From Pseudomonadales bacterium (GTDB lineage: Bacteria > Pseudomonadota > Gammaproteobacteria > Pseudomonadales > Pseudohongiellaceae): a DNA stretch of 64,000 bases. Made by a program: the position numbers and the translations under genes. Of this stretch, positions 8,305 to 15,785 are shown piece after piece. The DNA lies in assembly GCA_023268635.1 (NCBI GenBank), contig JALQUB010000026.1, positions 1 to 64,000 of the forward strand. Reading direction: 5' to 3'. The notes under the pieces are model-generated. The model saw only the letters and a list, made by a program, of their open reading frames with translations, ran no database searches and was not told the origin of the DNA. The first letter of the stretch is position 1. Every line of letters starts with the position of its first letter.

Positions 8305-9103
8305 AGATATCATCGGCGCCAACGATTTCTCGAAGAGCCGCCAAATTCAGAAGCGAAATCTCTCGATTGTCTACTTCGATATATTCTTTCTTTTGCAGCG
8401 CTGTGAGCAATCGACTTACTGTTTCCACAGTCAGGCCTAAGTATTCACCTATATCGCCACGAGTCATGGGTAGGTGGAAGCGTGAGGGCGACAAGCCGAC
8501 ACGAGCATAGCGGCTGGAGATGCCCAAGAGGAATGACACGATGCGCTGTTCAGCGCTGTAGCTGCTCAAAATCGTGTGCACTTTCTGAACCTTGGTGATT
8601 TCCGCACCCATGATCGAGAAAAAATTGTGCTGCAGTATAGGCAGCTTCAGGCTGAGTGATTCGAGCTGGTTGAATGGGATTTCACAAATAGAGGAGTGTT
8701 CCATTGCGATGGCGGAATTAGCGTGGATACGATCTGCTATGCCATCCATGCCGATGATTTCCCCAGGCAGGTAGAAACCGGTTACACGGCCTGCACCGGA
8801 ACTGCTCAGTACATAGGATTTAAAGCTGCCAGAACGGACGGCATAAATAGATTTGAAGCGGTCATGTTGACGGTAGAGATGCTCGCCCTTCTTGTAGGGA
8901 CGATTCCTCTCCACGATGTCGTCGAGCTGCTGCATCTCGCCCTCATTGAGGGCAATGGGTAGGCAGAGGTCATTGAGTCTGCAGTTACTGCAGGAGATGC
9001 CAGTGTTGTGTGGACAGAGTTTGACTACCGGCGCAGTAGCACGGCGCTCTTCTACGTTTTCCGTGACATCTATCCCATTACCTGAACTTTCCACTGGGCG
9101 CAT
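8303..9103 (-). CDS. fnr: Fnr/Anr-type oxygen-sensing transcription regulator
   Basis: 266 aa Crp/Fnr-family regulator that switches gene expression when oxygen falls. The N-terminal cluster ligands are Cys38, Cys41 and Cys47 (C-x2-C-x5-C), and the fourth ligand is Cys140 in 'SICEIPFNQL'; this is the complete [4Fe-4S] set of Fnr. Cys30 is an additional cysteine. A cyclic-nucleotide-binding-like domain follows, then a helix-turn-helix with 'TRGDIGEYLGLTVETVSR'. Its E-x2-S-R recognition residues match those of Fnr, so it should bind TTGAT-N4-ATCAA. ATG start at 9103 behind AGAGGA. A near-consensus Fnr box lies 24 bases upstream, suggesting autoregulation. In pseudomonads the ortholog is called anr. 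Confidence 0.93.
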   Translation of the reverse strand: MRPVESSGNGIDVTENVEERRATAPVVKLCPHNTGISCSNCRLNDLCLPIALNEGEMQQLDDIVERNRPYKKGEHLYRQHDRFKSIYAVRSGSFKSYVLSSSGAGRVTGFYLPGEIIGMDGIADRIHANSAIAMEHSSICEIPFNQLESLSLKLPILQHNFFSIMGAEITKVQKVHTILSSYSAEQRIVSFLLGISSRYARVGLSPSRFHLPMTRGDIGEYLGLTVETVSRLLTALQKKEYIEVDNREISLLNLAALREIVGADDI

Positions 9104-9126
9104 TCCTCTGACTCTCCCCTGAATCT

Positions 9127-9140
9127 TTGAGCTATATCAA
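9127..9140. promoter_or_regulatory. Fnr/Anr box upstream of fnr
   Basis: TTGAGCTATATCAA matches the TTGAT-N4-ATCAA consensus at nine of ten defined positions. It lies just upstream of the fnr ribosome binding site. That position fits negative autoregulation, as known for E. coli fnr, but the transcription start is not known here. Confidence 0.65.
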
Positions 9141-9277
9141 AATAACGGGGCGATTTTGCCATTGTTTGGCTATTACGACAAATATTGTCGTGCGCTATGG
9201 GTGACAAACTGTGACCTAGTCTTAGATTCATTGCCCAGCCCTAGACGCTTTAATTGCCAGATTCGGCCGTTTACCCG

Positions 9278-9706
9278 CTAGCCAACATAGACAGTTAGGA
9301 CGTCGCAATGTGCGCCATGAAGGACGCTGTTAGCCGTCGAACCGAGCAAGATTTTCCAGCCGGAGTGGCCGTGGCTTCCTATGACGATGGCATCTACGTC
9401 TAATTCTTCCGCTAGTGCGCGTATTTCCGTCGCAGGCGAGCCGAGCAGCGAATGGGTAGACCCAGTCTCGAGATTCCATTCAGTACCAAGCGCTGTGAGA
9501 CGCTCTTCGGCAAATTTAATGGCCTCGGTTTGCAGCTCACTAACATTAGCAACATAGATGTCCATGCTGTATGCCGCAGAAATAGGCTCAACGACGTGGA
9601 CGAAATGCAATCTGGATGCATCGTTCTGAGCCATCCCTAATGCAGATTTGATGACTTTGTCGGTATCCTTGGAAAGGTCTATGGCAACGAGTATTTTTTT
9701 ATACAT
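9278..9706 (-). CDS. Universal stress protein, UspA family
   Basis: 142 aa single-domain Usp. It begins 'MYKKILVAIDLSKDTD', with the Asp of the first strand, and carries 'GSHGHSGWKILLGSTANSVL' near residues 111-130, the family's phosphate-binding-like loop. The G-x2-G-x8-G-S spacing is like E. coli UspA, which does not bind ATP firmly. It is oriented with fnr and separated from it by about 170 bases. In Pseudomonas several usp genes are induced under low oxygen by Anr, which makes the pairing with fnr meaningful. A palindrome at 9821-9834 may be its control site. Confidence 0.88.
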   Translation of the reverse strand: MYKKILVAIDLSKDTDKVIKSALGMAQNDASRLHFVHVVEPISAAYSMDIYVANVSELQTEAIKFAEERLTALGTEWNLETGSTHSLLGSPATEIRALAEELDVDAIVIGSHGHSGWKILLGSTANSVLHGAHCDVLTVYVG

Positions 9707-9820
9707 GGTGTTGTCCTACTTTTCTGCTTATTGTCTTCCACCGAAGCGGAGTTGTGGGCGTGCTGGCGAGAGTCGCTCAGCTCAATATCAGCTCCATAAG
9801 AGTCTTATGACTAAGATACC

Positions 9821-9834
9821 CTGACTTAAGTCAC
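9821..9834. promoter_or_regulatory. Fnr/Dnr-like palindrome upstream of the usp gene
   Basis: CTGACTTAAGTCAC contains the perfect 12-base palindrome TGACTTAAGTCA. It matches TTGAC-N4-GTCAA, the FixK/Dnr-type variant of the Fnr box, except at the two outermost bases. It lies about 120 bases upstream of the usp start codon. The match is suggestive only. Confidence 0.4.
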
Positions 9835-9909
9835 TTTCCAATTATATTTCACTCCGACGCTGCGCGTCGCGAGCGATATCAAATCGCCCAAAATGCTGCT
9901 CATCGATTT

Positions 9910-11310
9910 TTAGAGGAAGGGTGAAAATAGCCAAGAGATAGCGTCCCGTAACACCATCCATTTAGGTCGTTTATCCAGCGCCAGGGGGTCTACTCTTTCG
10001 GCTTGGGTAAGTAGCTGCTCGAAATATTCTTCTAGCCATGCGGAGCATTCTACTGAGAAGAGTTCGATGCCGAGTTCGAAATTTAGACGAAGACTGCGGG
10101 GATCAATGTTGGCGGAGCCCAAGAGCGAGTAGTCATCATCGATGATAATTGCCTTGGTGTGTATGAATGGTGCCGGTATGAGATAGATGGGCAGACCGTC
10201 ACGAACCAGCCGGCGGACGGTATGCTGTGCCGCCCAGTGAGCGAGATGGATATTACCTCGCTCGGGCAATAAAACGCGGACATCCACGCCTCGCAGACGC
10301 GCGGCGGTCAATGCGCCGATGATGTCTGAGTCGGGTAAGAAATAGGGAGTAATTAGCCAGAGTTTTTGTTTCGCACTCGAGAAGACCCCGAGCAAAACGT
10401 CATTGAGTTTATCTAAATCTTCATCGGGTCCATCTAGAATGAGTCGCGCCTCGCCGAGGGCGCTTTGACTAGGTGGCAGAGTTGGGGGGGCATCCGATAA
10501 TGCTAACTCTTCGCCGGTGCAGCGTCTCCAGTCGTCATGGAATGCCAGTTCGAAATTCTCGGCAATTGCACCTGTGAGGCGCAAGTGCAGGTCGCGCGCT
10601 GGTTTCTTTATCGCAGGATCTTCGACCAAGTGTCGAGCGCTAATATTATGGCCGCCGGTATATACAATGCGCCGATCGATGATAAGTGTTTTGCGGTGAT
10701 TACGAAGATTGATGTGCAGCGAGGGCGGAATAAGCCGGATGGGATCGAATAGCGCGATACGCAATCCGGCACGGCGCAAGGCTTTGGCAACTCTCGGAGG
10801 GTAAGCGAGTTCGCCTAGGCCATCGATGATAATTCTAACTTCGACTCCCCGCGCTTGAGCGGCCTTAAGGCTGCTAATGAATTGTCTACCCACTTGGTCG
10901 TGTTGAAAGAGATAGGTACATAGGTGAACCTGCTGCTTCGCGTTGGCTATGTCTTCTAGCATGGCGGGAAAAAGCTGTTCGCCATTTTCTAAGAAGTCGA
11001 GTGAGTCATAGCGGCTAAGCCCGCGGCCGCTCGCTCGTTGTCCGATTAATGCGCGCTCGTGGCCTCTGTATGAGTACTGAAGCTCCAATTCTGGAGGGCT
11101 TGGCTGGTTGCTGTGATAGAGGCGTTGAGCGGCGCTTCGTGTTCGGTTAATGCCGAATAATACATAGGCTATGGGGCCCACCAGAGGCATGAGCAAGCAA
11201 AAGCTGACCCAGGCGAGAGCAGATCTTGAGTCATCTTTAGTCAGCAGCGCATGCGTGGCGGCTCCTATTGAGAGGAGTACGAGCGTTATACTCGCCGCGA
11301 CATTAAACAT
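9910..11310 (-). CDS. cls: Cardiolipin synthase (phospholipase D family)
   Basis: 466 aa membrane enzyme that joins two phosphatidylglycerols to form cardiolipin and glycerol. Two N-terminal hydrophobic helices (about 5-20 and 32-52) are followed by two PLD domains. The catalytic HKD motifs are 'HRKTLIIDRRIVYTGGHN' and 'HTKAIIIDDDYSLLGSAN', each H-x-K-x4-D. This is the layout and length of ClsA-type enzymes. The gene starts 8 bases inside the end of the preceding EEP-family gene, so the two are translationally coupled. E. coli clsB is similarly linked to the EEP-family gene ybhP, which supports a membrane-lipid role for the pair. Confidence 0.9.
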   Translation of the reverse strand: MFNVAASITLVLLSIGAATHALLTKDDSRSALAWVSFCLLMPLVGPIAYVLFGINRTRSAAQRLYHSNQPSPPELELQYSYRGHERALIGQRASGRGLSRYDSLDFLENGEQLFPAMLEDIANAKQQVHLCTYLFQHDQVGRQFISSLKAAQARGVEVRIIIDGLGELAYPPRVAKALRRAGLRIALFDPIRLIPPSLHINLRNHRKTLIIDRRIVYTGGHNISARHLVEDPAIKKPARDLHLRLTGAIAENFELAFHDDWRRCTGEELALSDAPPTLPPSQSALGEARLILDGPDEDLDKLNDVLLGVFSSAKQKLWLITPYFLPDSDIIGALTAARLRGVDVRVLLPERGNIHLAHWAAQHTVRRLVRDGLPIYLIPAPFIHTKAIIIDDDYSLLGSANIDPRSLRLNFELGIELFSVECSAWLEEYFEQLLTQAERVDPLALDKRPKWMVLRDAISWLFSPFL

Positions 11311-12049
11311 CTTCTAGACTCGACAGTCTGGCGCTCAATGCGCAGTGATCAGAAAGTTGGCGCCAGAGGGAGCTTGTCACTAGCGAGGCCTCTTTTATTT
11401 GCAAATTCCGGCAATAGATGCGGTCTACAGCGATCAATGGGAATAGCGCGGGGAAAGTCTTCGCGAGAAACCCCTGCGAAGCCAGATGCGCCTCAGATAA
11501 GCCTAGTTCATTGCAGAGTCTGCTGTGGGCGAGGGTGCGCCAATCATTAAAATCACCGGCTAATATCAGCGGTGCCTCCGGAGGAATTTCACTGCGGATA
11601 TAGTCGATCAGCTGGTCTAGCTGCCGCTGCCGTTCGCGCTCAAAAAGCCCTAAGTGAATACTCAACAGCTCGATGCCATTCTCGAGTGTGGCGTGTAATA
11701 CACCTCGCTGAGATATTTTATACAGGCTGAGGTCTTTGTTGTGAGTGCAGCGAATCGGAATTTCGCTCATGATTGCATTACCATGATGACCATCGCTGGT
11801 AAGCGCATTTTTTCCGTAAGCAAAATGGGGCCAGATACTGTCGGCTAAATATTCGAGTTGATTGGTGTTCGGCCAACCGTTAATCCGTTTGAGGTAACGC
11901 TTACTTTCACCGCTAATTTCTTGTAGAAAAACCAAATTGCAGTTGCTTTTCCTGAGCACCACTCGCAATGCTTCGAGGGTGTGACGCAGATTGCTCGCTG
12001 AGAAGCCTTTGTGAATATTTAATGTGAGTACCTTAATCTCATCCGACAT
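11303..12049 (-). CDS. Endonuclease/exonuclease/phosphatase (EEP) family protein
   Basis: 248 aa. I start it at the ATG at 12049, preceded by GGGAGA; an in-frame TTG two codons upstream is less likely. EEP-fold metal and catalytic elements are visible: 'LTLNIHKGF' (first strand Asn), 'FLQEISGE' (metal-binding Glu), 'LAGDFNDWR' (Asp-x-Asn) and 'SDHCALSARL' (terminal Asp-His). Members cleave DNA, RNA or phospholipid head groups. Overlap with cls and similarity of arrangement to ybhP-clsB in enterobacteria point to lipid metabolism. No signal peptide. Confidence 0.85.
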   Translation of the reverse strand: MSDEIKVLTLNIHKGFSASNLRHTLEALRVVLRKSNCNLVFLQEISGESKRYLKRINGWPNTNQLEYLADSIWPHFAYGKNALTSDGHHGNAIMSEIPIRCTHNKDLSLYKISQRGVLHATLENGIELLSIHLGLFERERQRQLDQLIDYIRSEIPPEAPLILAGDFNDWRTLAHSRLCNELGLSEAHLASQGFLAKTFPALFPLIAVDRIYCRNLQIKEASLVTSSLWRQLSDHCALSARLSSLEDV

Positions 12050-12075
12050 TAACAAGGTCTCCCGGTTCAGCTGGT

Positions 12076-12957
12076 TTAGCTTTGGCTAATTGGGGTGCCA
12101 CAGTGTTTGCAGTATTTCGCATCGTGGTCGTGACCGCCAGCTCCGCAATTAGAACACTTGTCGGGAAGGCGGGACTGATGTGCGTTCAATTGCACCTGCT
12201 GCATAAGCTCTGCGCCGATGATCCCGGTAGGGACTGCGATAACAGCATAACCACAGATCATTGCTATGGCCGCTATGAATTGACCAGTTGCAGTTTGGGG
12301 AGCTATGTCACCGTAGCCTACCGTGGTGATGGTGACGATCGCCCAATAGACTGATTTCGGGATGCTGGTAAATCCATGCTCTGGTCCTTCGATAAGAAAT
12401 ATGAGGGCGCCAAAAACAACTATGAGAACAACGACTGAAAAAAGAAAGACCAATATTTTATAGCGTGCCTGCATCAACGCCGTATAGAGGATATTTGCCT
12501 CGCCCATATAACGGAAAAGCTTCAGGATTCTAAATATTCGCAATACTCGCATGATGCGAATGACGAGTAGATATGCGGCTGAGGGGAATATGAAGGTAAC
12601 GAAGGTAGGCAGTATCGAAAACAAATCGATAATGCCGTAGAAGCTGAATATATAGTCCTTTTTCCGTGGAGTAGAGTAGATGCGGAGCAAATATTCGGCC
12701 GTGAATAGCAAGGTGTATACCCATTCTAGTCGATAGAGTGTGGCTCCGTATTCTTGGTGGATGCTGGCCACAGAATCCGCGAACACAGCCGCCACGCTGG
12801 AAAGAATGAGTATTATCAGAACGAGGTCAAACCATCGACCCGCTTTCGATTCATAGCCGAAAATAACTTCGTAGACAGCTTTCTGAAATTTAGTTTGCTG
12901 TTCAGCGCCGACATTGAGCTGAGATGGACTTGACTGTTCTGATTGCGGCTCGGTCAT
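12076..12957 (-). CDS. Voltage-gated potassium channel with C-terminal zinc ribbon
   Basis: 293 aa. Six hydrophobic segments span about residues 40-240. The S4-like voltage sensor is 'RIMRVLRIFRILKLFR', with Arg/Lys at every third position. The pore helix carries 'TTVGYGD', the K+ selectivity filter. The cytoplasmic tail ends with a four-cysteine module, C-x2-C then C-x2-C, in 'CSNCGAGG' and 'YCKHCG', a rubredoxin-like zinc ribbon. Bacterial Kv channels of this size occur widely in proteobacteria. The zinc ribbon may sense metal or redox state or help tetramer assembly; that is inference. Confidence 0.88.
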   Translation of the reverse strand: MTEPQSEQSSPSQLNVGAEQQTKFQKAVYEVIFGYESKAGRWFDLVLIILILSSVAAVFADSVASIHQEYGATLYRLEWVYTLLFTAEYLLRIYSTPRKKDYIFSFYGIIDLFSILPTFVTFIFPSAAYLLVIRIMRVLRIFRILKLFRYMGEANILYTALMQARYKILVFLFSVVVLIVVFGALIFLIEGPEHGFTSIPKSVYWAIVTITTVGYGDIAPQTATGQFIAAIAMICGYAVIAVPTGIIGAELMQQVQLNAHQSRLPDKCSNCGAGGHDHDAKYCKHCGTPISQS

Positions 12958-12998
12958 CTCGTAAATTCTCGTGAATATTTTCTGTCGTGAGTGTGGGT

Positions 12999-14147
12999 CT
13001 AGCTAGCCGCGCGAATCATATTGCGTGCAATAATAAGTTGCTGTATCTGGCTAGTGCCCTCATAAAGCCTAAATAAACGCACGTCTCTATAGAATCGCTC
13101 GACCGCATATTCAGACATATAGCCGGCTCCGCCATGGATTTGTACAGCTCGATCGGCCACGCGACCTACCATCTCTGTTGCGAATAGCTTGCAAGCCGAG
13201 GACTCGGTGCTGATATTCTCTCCGCGGTCTCTGCGGCGTGCTGTTTCAAGTGTCATGCACTCAGCGGCGTAGGTTTCAGTTTGTGAATCAGCGAGCATTG
13301 CTTGAATGAGCTGTTGCTCTGCGATGGGCTGGCCGAATTGTTTTCGCTGCATGGCATAGTCTAAAGCGTCGGCGATGAGTCGTTTGGCTACGCCGATCGA
13401 TACGCCTGAAATGTGAAGACGACCGCGGTCAAGTACCTTCATCGCGGTGATGAACCCTTCGCCTTCTTCGCCGATGATGTTTTCCGCGGGCACTCGTACA
13501 TCTTCGAAGATGACGTCGCAGGTCATCGATCCCGATTGACCCATCTTCTTGTCGATGGGGCCCAGCGTGATTCCCGGTGTGTCGCGTTCAACGATGAATG
13601 ACGAAATTCCGCGGGCGCCTTTTATGTCGGGGTTTGTCCGAGCCATCACATTAAAAGTGTGAGCCACGGGCGCGTTGGTGATGAAGCGCTTGGTTCCATT
13701 GATAATATAGTGATCACCGTCGCGGCGGGCTGTTGTGCGTAGCGATGCAGCATCGGAGCCCGCTTCGGGTTCGGTGAGACAGAAGCAGCTAATCCATTCT
13801 CCGCTGGCATATTTCGGCAAGTATTTTTGTTTTTGCTCGTCGGTGCCATTGAAAACGATGGCGGCCGATCCGATACCGTTATTGGTGCCCATGATGGAGC
13901 GAAAAGCGGGAGACGTGCGACCCAGAGCCATCGAGACTAAAATTTCCTCTTCCATGGTGAGGCCAAGCCCCCCGTATTCTTCCGGAATCGTTAAGCCGAA
14001 AAGTCCAAGTTCGCGCATTTCCTGCAGTAATTCCTCAGGCAACTTACCTTCCGTGGCCATCTGTTCTTCGGCGGGAATAAGACGTTCCCGAACAAAGCGT
14101 TCGATAATATCGACGAGTTGATTGATGGTCTCTTGGTCTCGAATCAT
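12999..14147 (-). CDS. Acyl-CoA dehydrogenase (homotetrameric type)
   Basis: 382 aa, the standard short/medium-chain acyl-CoA dehydrogenase length. 'FCLTEPEAGSDAASL' is the flavin-binding block, 'RKQFGQPIAEQQLIQ' the Arg-x-x-Phe-Gly element, and 'QIHGGAGYMSEY' the late FAD contact. Glu363 in 'YEGTSQIQQL' is the catalytic base at the medium-chain position. It therefore should work alone, unlike the paired genes at 1609/2863 and 19080/20346. It is divergent from the thiolase/FadB operon at 14467, with a shared control region of about 320 bases, and probably feeds the same beta-oxidation spiral. Confidence 0.9.
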   Translation of the reverse strand: MIRDQETINQLVDIIERFVRERLIPAEEQMATEGKLPEELLQEMRELGLFGLTIPEEYGGLGLTMEEEILVSMALGRTSPAFRSIMGTNNGIGSAAIVFNGTDEQKQKYLPKYASGEWISCFCLTEPEAGSDAASLRTTARRDGDHYIINGTKRFITNAPVAHTFNVMARTNPDIKGARGISSFIVERDTPGITLGPIDKKMGQSGSMTCDVIFEDVRVPAENIIGEEGEGFITAMKVLDRGRLHISGVSIGVAKRLIADALDYAMQRKQFGQPIAEQQLIQAMLADSQTETYAAECMTLETARRRDRGENISTESSACKLFATEMVGRVADRAVQIHGGAGYMSEYAVERFYRDVRLFRLYEGTSQIQQLIIARNMIRAAS

Positions 14148-14466
14148 GGGTTTACCTGCTGTCTGGATTTAATGTGTTCTTCAGTTAAAAAGCTACGACC
14201 TGCACGGGCTATGATGCCGAATTATCGGCTCGATGCATGGGTCGCAAGCCGTCATAGATCAAGGAATCTACGGTCCCTGAGGTGCTTTGGATTAGTCGAG
14301 GAAATTAGCATAGAAGCGATGGCTATGCGACCAATGAAGGAGCATGCCAAGGGCTCCGGCCCTATGCTATTATCACCAGATTCTGCCCTTACCGTGGTTG
14401 GTGGCGAATTCGCTGCTTTGTCTGAGGGTCTCAGCTAAAAAAGCCTAATCTAAGAGAGTCCCGATT
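14148..14466. other. Divergent control region, dehydrogenase / thiolase operon
   Basis: About 320 bases between divergent beta-oxidation genes. Two hairpins lie here: GCATAG (14308-14313) with CTATGC (14323-14328), and the nested structure at 14341-14368. No clear sigma-70 hexamers were found. I rejected an open frame across this region because its composition is unlike the neighbouring genes. Confidence 0.45.
14341..14368. repeat. Nested hairpin upstream of the thiolase operon
   Basis: AGCAT (14341-14345) pairs with ATGCT (14364-14368), and inside it AGGGC (14350-14354) pairs with GCCCT (14359-14363) around a TCCG tetraloop. It lies about 100 bases before the thiolase ATG and could sit in the mRNA leader or act as an operator. 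Confidence 0.4.
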
Positions 14467-15687
14467 ATGTCTAATAAATCACTCAACGATGCATTCATTT
14501 ACTCAGGCGGCCGCTCGGCATTTGGTCGCCACGGTGGAGCATTGTCGTCTATACGCCCCGATGATTTGCTCGCCCATATTATCAAGTCTGTGGTGGAGAC
14601 GAGCGGATTCACGCCTGAAGCCTTCGAGGATGTAGTCATGGGTAATACCAACGGTGCGGGTGAAGATTGCCGCAACGTTGCTCGGTTTGCATCGCTTCGT
14701 GCGGGCATGCCAACTGCGTTGGCGGGTATAACGGTTAATCGACTCTGTGGATCCGGTCTCGCCGCCACACTCGATGCCGCACGAGGCGTGAAAGTAGGTG
14801 AGGGTGATTTATTTTTGGCAGGCGGCGTTGAGTCTATGAGCCGCGCGCCCCTAGTCTTGTCGAAGGCGACTAGTGCATTCGATCGAGGGCAGCAGATCGC
14901 CGACAGTACTTTGGGAGCGCGTTTTACCAATCCTGAATACGCCAAAGTCTTTGGTAACGACACCATGCCTCAGACGGCCGACAATATCGCCGCCGACCTC
15001 GGTATATCACGGGAAGACAGTGATATTTTTGCGGCCGCGTCGCAGGCCAAGTATGAGGCTGCACGAGCAGAAGGTTTTTTTAAAGACGAAATTATTCCGA
15101 TTGAAGTTGACCAGGGCCGTAAGAAACCTGCGCTTACCGTTGATGCAGATGAACATCCTCGACCTTCCTCCGATCTCGACGCGTTGAGCAATCTCAGGTC
15201 GCTCTTCGACGGCGGTGTGGTGACAGCCGGTAACGCCTCAGGCATCAATGATGGGGCGGCGGCTTTGGTGATTGGCAATCGTGCAATAGGTGAAAAGTTT
15301 GGCGTGAAGCCTCGCGTGCGGATTGTCGCTGGCGCGGTAGCCGGAGTGGAGCCTAGGGTGATGGGGCTTGGGCCAGTCTTCGCTATCCGTAAAGCACTTA
15401 CGCGCGCCAATCTGACTCTGAATGATATGGACGTTATCGAAATAAATGAGGCCTTCGCGACTCAAGTGCTCGGCTGTCTCAAAATGCTCGAAGTTGATTT
15501 CAATGATCCTCGTGTGAATCCAAATGGTGGCGCGATCGCTGTCGGTCATCCGCTTGGCGCGTCGGGAGCACGGATTGCATTGACGACGATGCGTCAGCTT
15601 GAGCGAACAGGTGGGCGCTACGCGGCAATAAGTCTTTGTATCGGTATTGGTCAAGGTGTGGCGGCGATCATTGAACGACTCGATTAA
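14467..15687 (+). CDS. Acetyl-CoA acyltransferase (thiolase)
   Basis: 406 aa degradative thiolase, cleaving 3-oxoacyl-CoA with CoA. The nucleophile Cys is in 'NRLCGSG' near residue 92. 'NEAFA' and 'GGAIAVGHPLGASGAR' provide the active-site Asn and His, and 'CIGIGQG' holds the second catalytic Cys. It is followed 98 bases later by a FadB-like multifunctional protein, giving a self-contained beta-oxidation pair. It resembles PcaF/FadA-type enzymes. Several gene names would be defensible, so none is given. Confidence 0.9.
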   Translation: MSNKSLNDAFIYSGGRSAFGRHGGALSSIRPDDLLAHIIKSVVETSGFTPEAFEDVVMGNTNGAGEDCRNVARFASLRAGMPTALAGITVNRLCGSGLAATLDAARGVKVGEGDLFLAGGVESMSRAPLVLSKATSAFDRGQQIADSTLGARFTNPEYAKVFGNDTMPQTADNIAADLGISREDSDIFAAASQAKYEAARAEGFFKDEIIPIEVDQGRKKPALTVDADEHPRPSSDLDALSNLRSLFDGGVVTAGNASGINDGAAALVIGNRAIGEKFGVKPRVRIVAGAVAGVEPRVMGLGPVFAIRKALTRANLTLNDMDVIEINEAFATQVLGCLKMLEVDFNDPRVNPNGGAIAVGHPLGASGARIALTTMRQLERTGGRYAAISLCIGIGQGVAAIIERLD

Positions 15688-15785
15688 GAGAGCGTCAATT
15701 GGGGCTCGCTGCAAAGGTGTGGCGAACCATTCTTTGATGCCATGAATTTTTGAAATAGCGAATAGAGAAAAGGGGAAGAAACAAT

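Noticed and set aside
14118-14438. A 106-residue ORF overlapping the acyl-CoA dehydrogenase start
   Set aside because: It begins within the divergent gene and runs through the control region with hairpins; no ribosome binding site or family resemblance.
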